In this document: positions 1 to 8,604 of the stretch, one piece after another
Layout of the letters: the number at the start of each line of letters is the position of its first letter
How positions within the stretch are numbered: position 1 is the first letter of the stretch
DNA from: Streptomyces sp. SLBN-118
GTDB taxonomy: Bacteria > Actinomycetota > Actinomycetes > Streptomycetales > Streptomycetaceae
DNA: 64,000 bases
Reading direction: 5' to 3'
NCBI RefSeq assembly: GCF_006715635.1
Contig: NZ_VFNP01000001.1
Span: 2,666,001 to 2,730,000 of the forward strand
Position numbers and translations under genes: made by a program
The notes under the pieces: model-generated
The model's input: the letters and a program-made list of their open reading frames with translations, nothing else
Told to the model about the DNA's origin: nothing
The model's database searches: none

Positions 1-557
1 GAGTCCACGTTGGTGTCACCGTGTCCGGGGAAGTGCTTGGTGCAGGCGGCGACTCCGGCGGCCTGGAGGCCTTCGATGTACGCGACGGTGTGGCGGGCTG
101 TCAGCGCGGTGTCGGCGCCGAAGGACCGTACACCGATAACCGGGTTGTCCGGGTTCGAGTTGATGTCCGCGGACGGCGCCCAGTTGAGGTCCACGCCGCA
201 TTGGGCCAGCCGGCGGCCCAGTTCACGCGCGACTGCCCGGGTGAGGTCCGTGTCGTCCACCGTGCCCAGCGCGTAGTTGCCGGGGAAGGAGGAGCCCGTG
301 CGTACCTCCAGGCGGGTGACGTCTCCGCCCTCCTCGTCGATCGCGACGAGCACGTCGTCCCGCTCGGCCCTCAACTGTACGGTAAGTGCCGCCAGTTGTT
401 CCGACGAGAGGATGTTGCGGCCGAACAGACCGACGGCGGAGAGTCCTTCGCCGATGCGGCGCAGGAGCCAGTCAGGGGCTGTGGTTCCGACGAAACCCGG
501 CTGGAGGACGGCGAGGGCGTCGCGCGTCAGGGTGTCTGTGCGTACGAGAGTTGTCAT
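1..557 (-). CDS. GH3 beta-N-acetylhexosaminidase (NagZ-like), 3' end outside window
   Basis: Translating the minus strand from the ATG at 557 gives about 185 residues that run open off the left edge. They carry glycoside hydrolase family 3 hallmarks: AIDEEGGDVTRL, which matches the family pattern D-x-E-G-G-x-V-x-R, and KHFPGHGDT at the very end, which matches the conserved KHFPGHG[DN]T segment of beta-N-acetylglucosaminidases. Such enzymes remove terminal GlcNAc from chitobiose or muropeptides. The gene starts 10 bp after the dasC stop, so it probably belongs to the das operon, where it could hydrolyse imported chitobiose. No signal peptide is visible, which suggests a cytoplasmic enzyme. The ATG fits the family N-terminus, with a purine-rich AAGGGATGA about 8 bases upstream. 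The catalytic region beyond the KHFPGHG motif is not in view. Confidence 0.85.
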   Translation of the reverse strand, partial: MTTLVRTDTLTRDALAVLQPGFVGTTAPDWLLRRIGEGLSAVGLFGRNILSSEQLAALTVQLRAERDDVLVAIDEEGGDVTRLEVRTGSSFPGNYALGTVDDTDLTRAVARELGRRLAQCGVDLNWAPSADINSNPDNPVIGVRSFGADTALTARHTVAYIEGLQAAGVAACTKHFPGHGDTNVD

Positions 558-567
558 GGAAACGGCG

Positions 568-1425
568 TCATCCCTTCACTGCGCCGGCCGTCAGACCCGC
601 GGCCATCTTGCGCTGGACGAGGAGGAAGAGGATCACGATGGGGATGGCCATCATCGTGGCGCCCGCCATCATCGGGGCGTACTCGGTGCCGTTCTTGGTG
701 GTGAAGTTGCCCAGCCACACGGTGGCGGTCTGGTTCTGCTGGCTCATCAGCATCAATGCGTACAGGTACTCGTTCCACGCCTGGATGAAGCCGTAGACCG
801 AGGTGGCGACCATGCCCGGGGCGAGCAGCGGGAAGACCACGCGGACGAAGGCGCCGGTCCGGGTGCAGCCGTCGACCATCGCCGCCTCCTCCAGCTCCTT
901 GGGGATGTTGACGATGAATCCGCGCAGCGTCCAGACGGTGAAGGGCAGGATGAAGGTCAGGTAGGTGATGATCAGGCCCGTGAGCCTGTCGTACTGGCCG
1001 AGGTCGTTCAGCAGGAGGAAGACCGGGATGATCATGGCGACGAGCGGGATCATCTGGACCGCGAGGATGCCGACGATCACGATCTTGCGGCCGCGGAAGG
1101 CGAAGCGGGATATCGCGAGCGCGGCGAGCATGCCGACCGCGATGCCGATGACGACCACGACGAGCGAGACGGTCAGGCTGCGCCCGACCGGCCCCCAGAA
1201 GTCGGCGATGTCCAGGGCACGGCGGAAGTTGTCCGTCGTGAACACGTTGGGGAAGAAGTGCGGGTCGGGGTCGATGGCGTCCTTGGCGGGCTTGAACGCC
1301 GTGTTCAGCATCCAGTAGACCGGGAAGCCCGCGGTGACGAAGACGAGGAGGCCGAGCAGGTTCCAGCCGAGCCGGCTCTTCCTGGGACGGCGGGTGGCGG
1401 CGGGAGCCGCGGCGGTCGAAGTCAC
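568..1425 (-). CDS. dasC: chitobiose ABC transporter permease DasC
   Basis: A 285-residue inner-membrane permease of the MalG/CUT1 type. It has six predicted hydrophobic segments and the conserved cytoplasmic EAA loop (KELEEAAMVDGCTRTGAFVRV) that contacts the ATPase. It should form the channel for N,N'-diacetylchitobiose with DasB, fed by DasA. The GTG start at 1425 overlaps the dasB stop by 4 bases (GTGA), indicating translational coupling. Family assignment rests on the EAA loop; the das identity rests on gene order dasA-dasB-dasC with divergent dasR, as I remember it in S. coelicolor. No ATPase gene is present, as expected, because the das system uses the shared ATPase MsiK encoded elsewhere. 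Confidence 0.92.
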   Translation of the reverse strand: MTSTAAAPAATRRPRKSRLGWNLLGLLVFVTAGFPVYWMLNTAFKPAKDAIDPDPHFFPNVFTTDNFRRALDIADFWGPVGRSLTVSLVVVVIGIAVGMLAALAISRFAFRGRKIVIVGILAVQMIPLVAMIIPVFLLLNDLGQYDRLTGLIITYLTFILPFTVWTLRGFIVNIPKELEEAAMVDGCTRTGAFVRVVFPLLAPGMVATSVYGFIQAWNEYLYALMLMSQQNQTATVWLGNFTTKNGTEYAPMMAGATMMAIPIVILFLLVQRKMAAGLTAGAVKG

Positions 1426-2417
1426 TCCACCTCTCCGATCTTGAGCATCTGGCGCATGTAGACCGCGACCACACCGAGCAGCAGGATCACCGTGACGAGC
1501 GCGATCGCCGAGCCGGTTCCGTAGTCGTTGACGACGAAGGCCTTGTCGTACGAGTACGTGGTGAGCAGTTGGAACTCGGCCTCGGGATGTCCGTTGCGCA
1601 TCACGAAGACCTGCGGGAACACGCCCATGTCCCAGATCACCGAGAGCGTCGTCAGCATCACGATGATGGGCTTGAGGATCGGCAGGGTGACGAAACGGAA
1701 GACGCCCCAGGCGCCGGCGCCGTCGAGCCGGGCGGCTTCTTCGAGCTCCTTGGGCACCTGCGTGAGGCCGGCGCTGAGCGTGATCACGACGAAAGGCACG
1801 GCTCCCCAGACGACCAGCAGGATGATCACGGCGAGGCCCTGGGGGCCGCTGGCGAACCAGTTGTGGCCGATCATGTCGACCCCGGGCAGCCGGGAGAGCA
1901 GCCAGTTCAGTACGCCGTAGTCGGCGTCGAAGAGCCACTTGAAGATCGCGGTGGCGACGATGATGGGCATGCCCCAACTCGCCACCAGCGCGATGTTGAC
2001 CAGGGTCTTCACCCAGCCGGAGACGCGCTGCAGCAGCAGGGCGACCAGCATGCCGATGACCATGGTCAGCACCACGGCACTGAAGGCGAAAACGGCGGTC
2101 CGCACGACGACGGTCCAGAACTCGCTGTCACCGAGGATCTTGGAGAAGTTTCCGAAGCCGACCGACTCCGGGTCCTTGAAGCCCCACAGCTGAGGCTGGC
2201 CGAACTTCTGGAAGGAGAGCGTGACCAGCCGTACCAGCGGATAACCGAGGACGAGCAGAAGGACGAGCAGGCACGGCGCGAGCAGCAGCCAGGGCAGTCC
2301 CGACCCGCCTCTGGCCGGCTGCCTGCCGGGCTTTGCGGGGGCGGCTGCGCCGGTCCCCGGTGGTGGCGATTGCCGCGTCGGCGGCACCGTGGCGGTGGTT
2401 GTCTCTGCGGCACTCAT
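1422..2417 (-). CDS. dasB: chitobiose ABC transporter permease DasB
   Basis: A 331-residue permease of the MalF/CUT1 type, with a Pro/Ala-rich cytoplasmic N-terminus of about 55 residues followed by six hydrophobic segments. The EAA loop KELEEAARLDGAGAWGVFRFV is near residue 225. It pairs with DasC to import N,N'-diacetylchitobiose. I chose the ATG at 2417 (MSAAETTT) rather than an upstream start because GAGGAG lies 6-7 bases before it and the upstream extension would run into the dasA-dasB stem-loop. It lies 75 bp after dasA and overlaps dasC by 4 bases. Confidence 0.92.
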   Translation of the reverse strand: MSAAETTTATVPPTRQSPPPGTGAAAPAKPGRQPARGGSGLPWLLLAPCLLVLLLVLGYPLVRLVTLSFQKFGQPQLWGFKDPESVGFGNFSKILGDSEFWTVVVRTAVFAFSAVVLTMVIGMLVALLLQRVSGWVKTLVNIALVASWGMPIIVATAIFKWLFDADYGVLNWLLSRLPGVDMIGHNWFASGPQGLAVIILLVVWGAVPFVVITLSAGLTQVPKELEEAARLDGAGAWGVFRFVTLPILKPIIVMLTTLSVIWDMGVFPQVFVMRNGHPEAEFQLLTTYSYDKAFVVNDYGTGSAIALVTVILLLGVVAVYMRQMLKIGEVE

Positions 2418-2453
2418 CCCGTGCTCCTCAGCAGTCCCTCTCCCGGTACGAAC

Positions 2454-2486
2454 GGCAGGGCCCCGTCGCGGTGACGGGGCCCTGCC
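2454..2486 (-). promoter_or_regulatory. dasA-dasB intercistronic stem-loop
   Basis: A perfect 14-bp inverted repeat (arms 2454-2467 and 2473-2486, core GGGCCCCGTC) with a 5-base loop sits just after the dasA stop and before the dasB ribosome site. No T-run follows on the minus strand, so it looks more like a partial terminator or 3'-end stabiliser than a full terminator. In many binding-protein transporters such hairpins keep binding-protein mRNA in excess over permease mRNA. Confidence 0.7.
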
Positions 2487-2492
2487 CACAGG

Positions 2493-3776
2493 TCACTTGG
2501 TGTTGATGACCTTGTCGATCGCGGCGTCCGCTGCCTTCGCGGCGTCCGCGACCGACTTCTTGCCGGTGCCGATCTCCTGCAGCATGGTCTTGAGGGTCTG
2601 GGCCTTCTCGACCTGGCCCCAGCCGGGCGCCATGGGCACGAACCAGTTGGACTCGGCGGCGGTGGCCGGGACGACCGTCTTGGGGTCGTTCTTCAGGGTC
2701 GCCAGGTCGGTCTTGTTGTTGGGCAGGTTGCCCTTGGCGAGCAGACCCTTCTGGCCCTGGGCGCCGGTGAAGGCGTTGATCCACTCGGCCGCGACGTCCT
2801 GTGCCTTGGACTTGACCGGGACGGCCAGGTCGGAGCCGCCGAGGAAGACCGGGAGGGCCTTGCCGTTCGGGCCGGGCATCACGAAGTTCTCGAGCTTGTC
2901 GGCGAGCTTGCCGACCTTGTCGTTCTCCGGGGCGGCGGCGGTGCCGCCCTCCCAGGCCGCGCTGAAGATGGTCGCGGACTTGCCCTGGCCGAAGACGACC
3001 GGACGGTCGGACTCGTCCTTCGTCTTGTCGCCGTGCATGTACTTGTCGAGGATCGACTTGTACGTGTTGAGGCCCTTGAGGGACTCGGGCGAGGAGAGGT
3101 TGGCCTTCCACTGGTCGCCGTCCTTCTTGGCGATGGAGCCACCCGCGTCGTACACGAAGGACATCGCGGCGTACCAGTCGGGCGAAGGCTGGTACCAGGC
3201 GCTGAACTTGTCGCCCTTCTTCTCCTGGATCTTGTCCAGCGCGGCGGTGAGCTCCGCGTACGTCTTCGGGGCCGTCTTCACGCCGACCTCGGTGGCGATG
3301 TCCTTGCGCCAGGTGCCGACACGACCACCGGCGTAGTACGGGACACCGAAGGTCTTGCCCTCGTACGTGACGGACTCCTTGAGACCGTCCAGCCACGCGT
3401 CCGACTGCTCGAACTTCTTCGGGTCGACCTCGGCGAACGCGCCCTTGGTCATGTAGCCGAGCATCTCGGTGTTGCCCATCTCGACCACGTCCGGGGCCTT
3501 GTCCGTGGCGAGGACGGCGTCGAGCTTGGCGTTCTTGTCCGGCCAGCCGTAGTACTCGTGCTTGATCTTGATGCCCGGGTGCTTCTTGACGACCGCCGCG
3601 TCGGCGGCCTTCACCAGATCCGGCCAGTTGTTCTGCGCGTCGACCGTGAGCCAGACGGTCAGTTCCTTGGCGTCGCTGCCGGCAGCCTTGTCCCCGCCCT
3701 TGTCCGAATCGCCACAGGCCGCCAGGCCGATCATCATGCCCGCGACGCCTACCGCCGCGATGAGCTTGCGCTTCAC
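2493..3776 (-). CDS. dasA: chitobiose-binding lipoprotein DasA
   Basis: A 427-residue extracellular solute-binding protein. The N-terminus is a lipoprotein signal: MKRK, a hydrophobic stretch, then the lipobox GLAAC with Cys21 as the lipidated residue. A short Gly/Asp/Lys linker follows, then a family 1 sugar-binding fold (KELTVWLTVDAQ...). It captures N,N'-diacetylchitobiose for DasBC. The GTG at 3776 is preceded by GAGGAGGGTGGC, a strong ribosome site. The promoter region upstream contains two dre-like sites, in keeping with known repression of dasA by the divergently encoded DasR. It is the first gene of the das operon and is separated from dasB by a stable stem-loop. Confidence 0.94.
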   Translation of the reverse strand: MKRKLIAAVGVAGMMIGLAACGDSDKGGDKAAGSDAKELTVWLTVDAQNNWPDLVKAADAAVVKKHPGIKIKHEYYGWPDKNAKLDAVLATDKAPDVVEMGNTEMLGYMTKGAFAEVDPKKFEQSDAWLDGLKESVTYEGKTFGVPYYAGGRVGTWRKDIATEVGVKTAPKTYAELTAALDKIQEKKGDKFSAWYQPSPDWYAAMSFVYDAGGSIAKKDGDQWKANLSSPESLKGLNTYKSILDKYMHGDKTKDESDRPVVFGQGKSATIFSAAWEGGTAAAPENDKVGKLADKLENFVMPGPNGKALPVFLGGSDLAVPVKSKAQDVAAEWINAFTGAQGQKGLLAKGNLPNNKTDLATLKNDPKTVVPATAAESNWFVPMAPGWGQVEKAQTLKTMLQEIGTGKKSVADAAKAADAAIDKVINTK

Positions 3777-3863
3777 GCCACCCTCCTCAGGGATGCCTGC
3801 AACCCCCCGCCCACCGCGAAGACATACGACGAGTACTGCTCGTGGGGCTGGGACCTGGTCTTT

Positions 3864-3903
3864 AATGGTTTAGACCAGTACCCGGAGCTTGGCCTAGACC
3901 TTT
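3864..3903. promoter_or_regulatory. two dre-like DasR operators in the dasA-dasR intergenic region
   Basis: Compared with the remembered dre consensus ACTGGTCTAGACCAGT, the site at 3864-3879 (AATGGTTTAGACCAGT) matches 14 of 16 positions and that at 3888-3903 (CTTGGCCTAGACCTTT) matches 11 of 16. A further half-site, CCTGGTCT, lies at about 3854-3861. The sites lie 85-130 bp upstream of the dasA start and 120-200 bp upstream of dasR, so they can serve either promoter. DasR bound to dre is released by glucosamine-6-phosphate or GlcN-6-P-like effectors according to the literature on this regulator. Confidence 0.8.
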
Positions 3904-3905
3904 AG

Positions 3906-4829
<924 letters not shown>

Positions 4830-4867
4830 GGCACGTGGTCTAGCACGGGTCGCCTTCCTGCTCTACG

Positions 4868-4898
4868 GTCCTCCCGTCATCGCAAGCGACGGGAGGAC
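4868..4898 (+). terminator. hairpin downstream of dasR
   Basis: A perfect 11-bp stem (GTCCTCCCGTC at 4868-4878, GACGGGAGGAC at 4888-4898) with a 9-base loop lies 38 bp after the dasR stop. There is no T-run, which is common for Streptomyces terminators. Just upstream, at 4836-4844, GTGGTCTAG resembles half of a dre site, but the other half does not match. Confidence 0.6.
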
Positions 4899-5045
4899 GA
4901 CCACGTGCGTTCATCTCGGACGGACCGCCAGAAGCCGGACCCCGCAACGGGGATGTTCTGCTGCTGACGAGGCGTTACGCCGAGTCGTTGCCGTACCGAT
5001 ATGCGGACGCGGGTGACGCCGGTCGAACCCTCCCCTAGATTTCCT

Positions 5046-5068
5046 GCGCAATACACCTGGTGTTGCGC
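5046..5068 (+). promoter_or_regulatory. inverted repeat before the DUF3311-symporter operon
   Basis: GCGCAA (5046-5051) and TTGCGC (5063-5068) form the outer arms, and CACC (5054-5057) and GGTG (5059-5062) form inner arms. The two halves are offset by one base. The repeat ends about 20 bp before the start of the DUF3311 gene, so it could be an operator for the small operon or a leader hairpin. No regulator gene is adjacent except dasR, and the repeat is not dre-like. Confidence 0.35.
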
Positions 5069-5088
5069 GAGGGGACGGAGCCCGCCGT

Positions 5089-5352
5089 ATGTCAGAAGTG
5101 ACGGAAGTGACGGACGAGAAACAACCAGTGATCACGCCGGTGCGCGTGATCGTCGCCCTCTGCCTCGTCGCGCCGTTCGTCGCGATGCTCTGGGTGGGCT
5201 CGTACGCGAAGACCGAGCCGACGTTCGTCGGCATGCCGTTCTTCTACTGGTACCAGATGCTCTGGGTGCTCATCTCCACCGCGCTGACCATGATCGCTTA
5301 CAAGCTGTGGCAGCGCGACCAGCGTGCCCGCAAGGGGGGTGCGTCGAAGTGA
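5089..5352 (+). CDS. DUF3311 small membrane protein, symporter partner
   Basis: An 87-residue protein with two predicted transmembrane helices (about residues 19-38 and 51-71) and a basic C-terminal tail (KLWQRDQRARKG). The FFYWYQMLW segment between the helices is typical of the DUF3311 family, whose members are usually encoded directly before SSS-family symporters. Its stop overlaps the symporter GTG start by 4 bases, so the two are translationally coupled and the protein is probably an accessory or stabilising subunit. This pairing resembles the small and large subunits of other SSS systems, but no biochemical role is known to me. GGGGACGGAG about 10 bases upstream provides the ribosome site. 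Confidence 0.75.
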   Translation: MSEVTEVTDEKQPVITPVRVIVALCLVAPFVAMLWVGSYAKTEPTFVGMPFFYWYQMLWVLISTALTMIAYKLWQRDQRARKGGASK

Positions 5353-6974
5353 ACGACGGCGTGAACGGCGTCGCACTCGGCGTCTTCATCTTCTTCTTCC
5401 TGGCCGTCACCGTCATGGGCTTCCTCGCCGCGCGCTGGCGCAGGGCCGACAGCGACAGCCTCGACGAATGGGGGCTGGGCGGCCGGTCGTTCGGCACCTG
5501 GGTCACCTGGTTCCTGCTCGGCGGCGACCTCTACACGGCCTACACCTTCGTCGCCGTCCCCGCGGCGATCTACGCGGCGGGCGCGGCGGGCTTCTTCGCC
5601 GTGCCGTACACGATCCTCGTCTACCCGCTGATCTTCACCTTCCTGCCACGGCTGTGGTCGGTCTCGCACAAGCACGGCTACGTCACCACCTCGGACTTCG
5701 TCCGCGGACGCTGGGGCTCGAAGGGCCTGTCGCTGGCGGTCGCCGTCACCGGCATCCTGGCGACGATGCCGTACATCGCGCTCCAACTGGTGGGCATCCA
5801 GGCCGTACTCGACGTGATGGGGGTCGGTGGCGGCGAGGCCACGAACTGGTTCGTCAAGGACCTGCCGCTGCTGATCGCCTTCGGTGTGCTCGCGGCGTAC
5901 ACGTACTCCTCCGGACTGCGTGCCCCGGCGCTGATCGCCTTCGTCAAGGACACGCTGATCTACATCGTCATCGCGGTGGCGATCATCTACATCCCGGTCA
6001 AGCTCGGCGGCTTCGACGACATCTTCGCGAAGGCGGGCGACGCGTTCGCGCAGATCAACCCGGCGACCGACAAGCCACGGGGCGCACTGGCACCGGCCGA
6101 GGCCGGCCAGTGGGGTTACGCCACACTGGCACTCGGGTCCGCCCTGGCGCTGTTCATGTATCCGCACTCGATCACGGCGACACTCTCCTCGCGCAGCCGT
6201 GACGTGATCCGGCGCAACACCACGATTCTGCCGCTGTATTCGCTGATGCTGGGCCTGCTGGCGCTGCTCGGCTTCATGGCGATCGCGGCGGGCGTGAAGG
6301 TGAAGAACGGTCAGCTGGCCATCCCGCAGCTGTTCGAGAACATGTTCCCCGACTGGTTCGCCGGTGTCGCCTTCGCGGCGATCGGTATCGGGGCGCTCGT
6401 GCCGGCGGCGATCATGTCGATCGCGGCGGCGAATCTGTTCACGCGCAACATCTACAAGGACTTCATCAAGCCGGACGCGACGCCCGCGCAGGAGACCAAG
6501 GTCTCCAAGCTCGTGTCGCTCCTGGTGAAGGTCGGCTCCCTGGTCTTCGTCCTGACAATGGACAAGACGGTGGCCATCAACTTCCAGCTCCTGGGCGGTA
6601 TCTGGATCCTCCAGACCTTCCCCTCGCTGGTGGGCGGCCTGTTCACCCGCTGGTTCCACCGCTGGGCGCTGCTGGCCGGCTGGGCGACGGGCATGATCTA
6701 CGGCACTGCGGCGGCGTACGGAGTGGCCAGCCCGACGCAGAAGCACTTCGGCGGCTCGTCCGCGGAGATCCCCGGCTTCGGCGAGATCGGGTACATCGGT
6801 CTGACGGCGTTCGTGCTGAACGTGGTGGTGACGGTGGTGCTGACGTTCGTACTGCGGGCGGTGAAGGCGCCGGAGGGTGTCGACGAGACGTCGCCGTCGG
6901 ACTACACGGCGGACGCGGGGGATCCGGGCGTGAAGGCGGAACTGCCGTCGGCGACGGCGGGCGCGGGTCACTGA
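5349..6974 (+). CDS. sodium:solute symporter (SSS family, MctP-like)
   Basis: A 541-residue polytopic membrane protein with about 13 hydrophobic segments. The N-terminal pattern GVALGVFIFFFLAVTVMG, followed by the WGLGGRSFGTWVTWFLLGGD segment, is the SSS-family signature region. Among SSS proteins this is closest in style to monocarboxylate permeases, but the substrate cannot be read from sequence alone. The GTG start at 5349 overlaps the DUF3311 stop (GTGA); the longer upstream extension in this frame lies antisense to nothing sensible and lacks a ribosome site. The C-terminal 40 residues are acidic and cytoplasmic. The gene ends the operon. Confidence 0.82.
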   Translation: MNDGVNGVALGVFIFFFLAVTVMGFLAARWRRADSDSLDEWGLGGRSFGTWVTWFLLGGDLYTAYTFVAVPAAIYAAGAAGFFAVPYTILVYPLIFTFLPRLWSVSHKHGYVTTSDFVRGRWGSKGLSLAVAVTGILATMPYIALQLVGIQAVLDVMGVGGGEATNWFVKDLPLLIAFGVLAAYTYSSGLRAPALIAFVKDTLIYIVIAVAIIYIPVKLGGFDDIFAKAGDAFAQINPATDKPRGALAPAEAGQWGYATLALGSALALFMYPHSITATLSSRSRDVIRRNTTILPLYSLMLGLLALLGFMAIAAGVKVKNGQLAIPQLFENMFPDWFAGVAFAAIGIGALVPAAIMSIAAANLFTRNIYKDFIKPDATPAQETKVSKLVSLLVKVGSLVFVLTMDKTVAINFQLLGGIWILQTFPSLVGGLFTRWFHRWALLAGWATGMIYGTAAAYGVASPTQKHFGGSSAEIPGFGEIGYIGLTAFVLNVVVTVVLTFVLRAVKAPEGVDETSPSDYTADAGDPGVKAELPSATAGAGH

Positions 6975-7389
6975 CGGTCCGACGGTCGGGCTTGGCACGA
7001 GGGCCGCGGCGGTCCCCTGGCGGGGGGCGGGGTTCGCGGCCCGGCCGCACATGCTCCGGCGCTCCGCGATCACGCGATGGGTCCGCTCCGGGGTGCCCAG
7101 GGACGTGGCCCAGAACATGGCCGGGCAGCGCACAGAGTAATCGAATGAACACACATCGTTTGATCTTCAACGTGTCGCCAGGTCAGCAGAGTTGACGCTC
7201 AGCGGCGATGAACAGCCAGATTGCCGCATCAGTCAGGGGCAAGCTGCACCCGTGTGGGTGACGGCGGGGAGTCTCAGCCCTGGCGGACGTCGCGGAGCGA
7301 CGTCATGAGTGCGTCGAGGTCTCCGCTGTAGGCGATCACTTCCTAGGCAATCTGCCTACTTCAAACGCCCTCTAAGCGGTCCTCGGAGC
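6975..7389. other. non-coding stretch after the symporter gene
   Basis: No convincing gene is seen. GGGCCGCG near 7011 can pair with CGCGGCCC near 7044 to make a possible terminator for the symporter gene. GACGTCGC/GCGACGTC at 7287-7305 makes a small hairpin. On the minus strand, about 7280-7345 reads as a short coding-like tail (AYSGDLDALMTSLRDVRQG then stop) without an upstream frame, so it may be a relic. G+C falls around 7140-7250 compared with the neighbouring genes. Confidence 0.4.
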
Positions 7390-7660
7390 CACGGACGGCT
7401 ACGCCGAGTACGCGGATGCCGCAGGATGTGCGCGACGGGTGGCCGAGGCCCATCTGGAGGCCCGCGGGATTCGCACAACCCAATCGGGATCGGCTGGCCG
7501 AGCGGCTGGTCGGCCAGCCACTCGCCGACGGCAAGCGAGGACCGCGCCGACGCGCTCGGGTCCAGCGGGCCGGCCCGCATGCGGCAGCTGGCGACCGAGG
7601 CGCTCAGGCGCAGGCCGGCCGGCGGAGCGGTGCCTGCTGGAACGCCTGGTCAAGGCTTAG
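7390..7660 (+). pseudogene. unrecognised coding remnant with frameshifts
   Basis: The stretch keeps coding-like codon use, but the plausible protein moves between frames. It begins TDGYAEYADAAGCARRVAEA in one frame, continues as RLAERLVGQPLADGKRGP in another, and ends RCLLERLVKA before the TAG at 7658. No start codon with a ribosome site opens any of these frames. I do not recognise the family. It lies directly beside the regulator gene at the border of the accessory segment, which fits a decayed gene left by rearrangement. It could instead be non-coding. Confidence 0.3.
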
Positions 7661-7673
7661 GATTCCCCCGTCG

Positions 7674-8354
7674 CTATCGCCTGCCGCTGGCGTCCTCTGT
7701 TTCGAAGACCCGCCGCAGTGAGCGGCAGGCGCCGTCGAGATGTGCTCGCATGCGGCCGACCGCCTCGTCGACGTCTGCGGCCTGTAGCGCCTCCAGTGTC
7801 CGGCCGTGTTCGGCGACGATGCGTTCGCGTCCCAGGGTGTGCTGCGTCTGGGCCATGCACAAATGCACTTCCCCCTTGATACCCCGGTACAGCCTGCTGA
7901 GCCGGGGGCTGCCTACGGCGTCGATCAGGGACTGGTGGAAACGCAGGTCCGGTTCGACGAAGGCGCTGTGGGGCGCGTCGTCCCCCAGCCGCTCCAGATC
8001 CGTGATCGCGCGCTCGGCGGCGGTCACCGGGACGGTGCCGCGCTCCACCAGGACCCGTACCGCCTCTGTTTCCAAGGGGGTGCGGATCAGGAAGAGGTCC
8101 TCCACGTCCGCGCGGGTCAAGCGGGGGACGTAGGCGGCCTTGTTGGCCTCGCGGTGCAGGAGTCCCTCGTACACCAGGGCGGTGATGGCGCTTCGGGCCG
8201 TGGGCCGGGAGACGCCGTACTCGTTCGCGATCTCGGTCTCGGCGAGGGTTGTACCAGGGGGAATCTGCCCGTCGAGCACGCGGTCGTGCAGCGATGCGGC
8301 GAGCGCCTCGACGACCGAGACGGTGGACAGCCTGAGAGCGGCGTCCTGGGCCAT
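7674..8354 (-). CDS. GntR-family regulator, FadR/FCD type
   Basis: A 226-residue regulator. Residues about 10-75 form a winged helix (ETEIANEYGVSRPTARSAI is the recognition part) and residues about 80-215 an FCD ligand-binding domain. The latter has the Asp/His metal-ligand pattern, with DLRFHQSL and RIVAEH in view. FCD regulators of the LldR/GlcC kind sense lactate, glycolate or other small acids. It is encoded divergently from the permease/oxidase cassette, and a near-perfect palindrome lies 53 bp before its start, so autoregulation is likely. The ATG at 8354 has GGAGG five bases upstream; the GTG at 8360 would overlap that site, so I reject it. Confidence 0.85.
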   Translation of the reverse strand: MAQDAALRLSTVSVVEALAASLHDRVLDGQIPPGTTLAETEIANEYGVSRPTARSAITALVYEGLLHREANKAAYVPRLTRADVEDLFLIRTPLETEAVRVLVERGTVPVTAAERAITDLERLGDDAPHSAFVEPDLRFHQSLIDAVGSPRLSRLYRGIKGEVHLCMAQTQHTLGRERIVAEHGRTLEALQAADVDEAVGRMRAHLDGACRSLRRVFETEDASGRR

Positions 8355-8406
8355 GAGCACCTCCGTGAGGGAACAGATCCATTGTCGCAGATGTCAAGTC
8401 AGGCCT

Positions 8407-8437
8407 ATTGACAGACAACAAATTATTGTCTGACAAT
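8407..8437. promoter_or_regulatory. operator palindrome, copy 1
   Basis: ATTGACAGACAA (8407-8418) and TTGTCTGACAAT (8426-8437) are inverted copies with 11 of 12 matches, separated by 7 bases. This A+T-rich palindrome stands out in the GC-rich background. It lies between the GntR gene and the rightward genes, and its left half is repeated exactly before the permease gene, so it is the best candidate for the regulator's binding site. Confidence 0.75.
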
Positions 8438-8495
8438 CGCTCTCATCGGGTGAACGGGGGCCTCGAAGAGCATCTGTAAAGGCAAGGAGCTCGTC

Positions 8496-8591
8496 ATGGC
8501 CGACTCCCCGCGCGCTGTCGACCCTGCCGTCGGGTCGGCCGGAAACCGTGCGCCAGACGCCGCGCCTGCCCTGGTCGCGCCGGTGGACTAG
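8496..8591 (+). CDS. 31-codon small ORF downstream of operator copy 1
   Basis: ATG at 8496 to TAG at 8589-8591 encodes a 31-residue Ala/Pro-rich peptide starting MADSPRAVDP. It has an excellent ribosome site, GGCAAGGAGCTCGTC, identical in layout to that of the permease gene at 9255. The peptide has no recognisable domain. It may be a real small protein, a leader that couples to the HATPase gene 13 bp downstream, or the 5' stub of a deleted gene whose promoter region survived. The duplicated upstream region argues for the last option. Confidence 0.4.
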   Translation: MADSPRAVDPAVGSAGNRAPDAAPALVAPVD

Positions 8592-8604
8592 CCAGGGGCA
8601 CGTC

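Noticed and set aside
4836..4851. third dre site after dasR
   Set aside because: GTGGTCTAG matches one half only; the other half reads CACGG instead of ACCAC.
5298..7154. 618-codon open frame on the minus strand across the symporter gene
   Set aside because: It is rich in Arg/His/Asp/Gln with no domain, lies antisense to a clear membrane protein, and is typical of shadow frames in GC-rich DNA.
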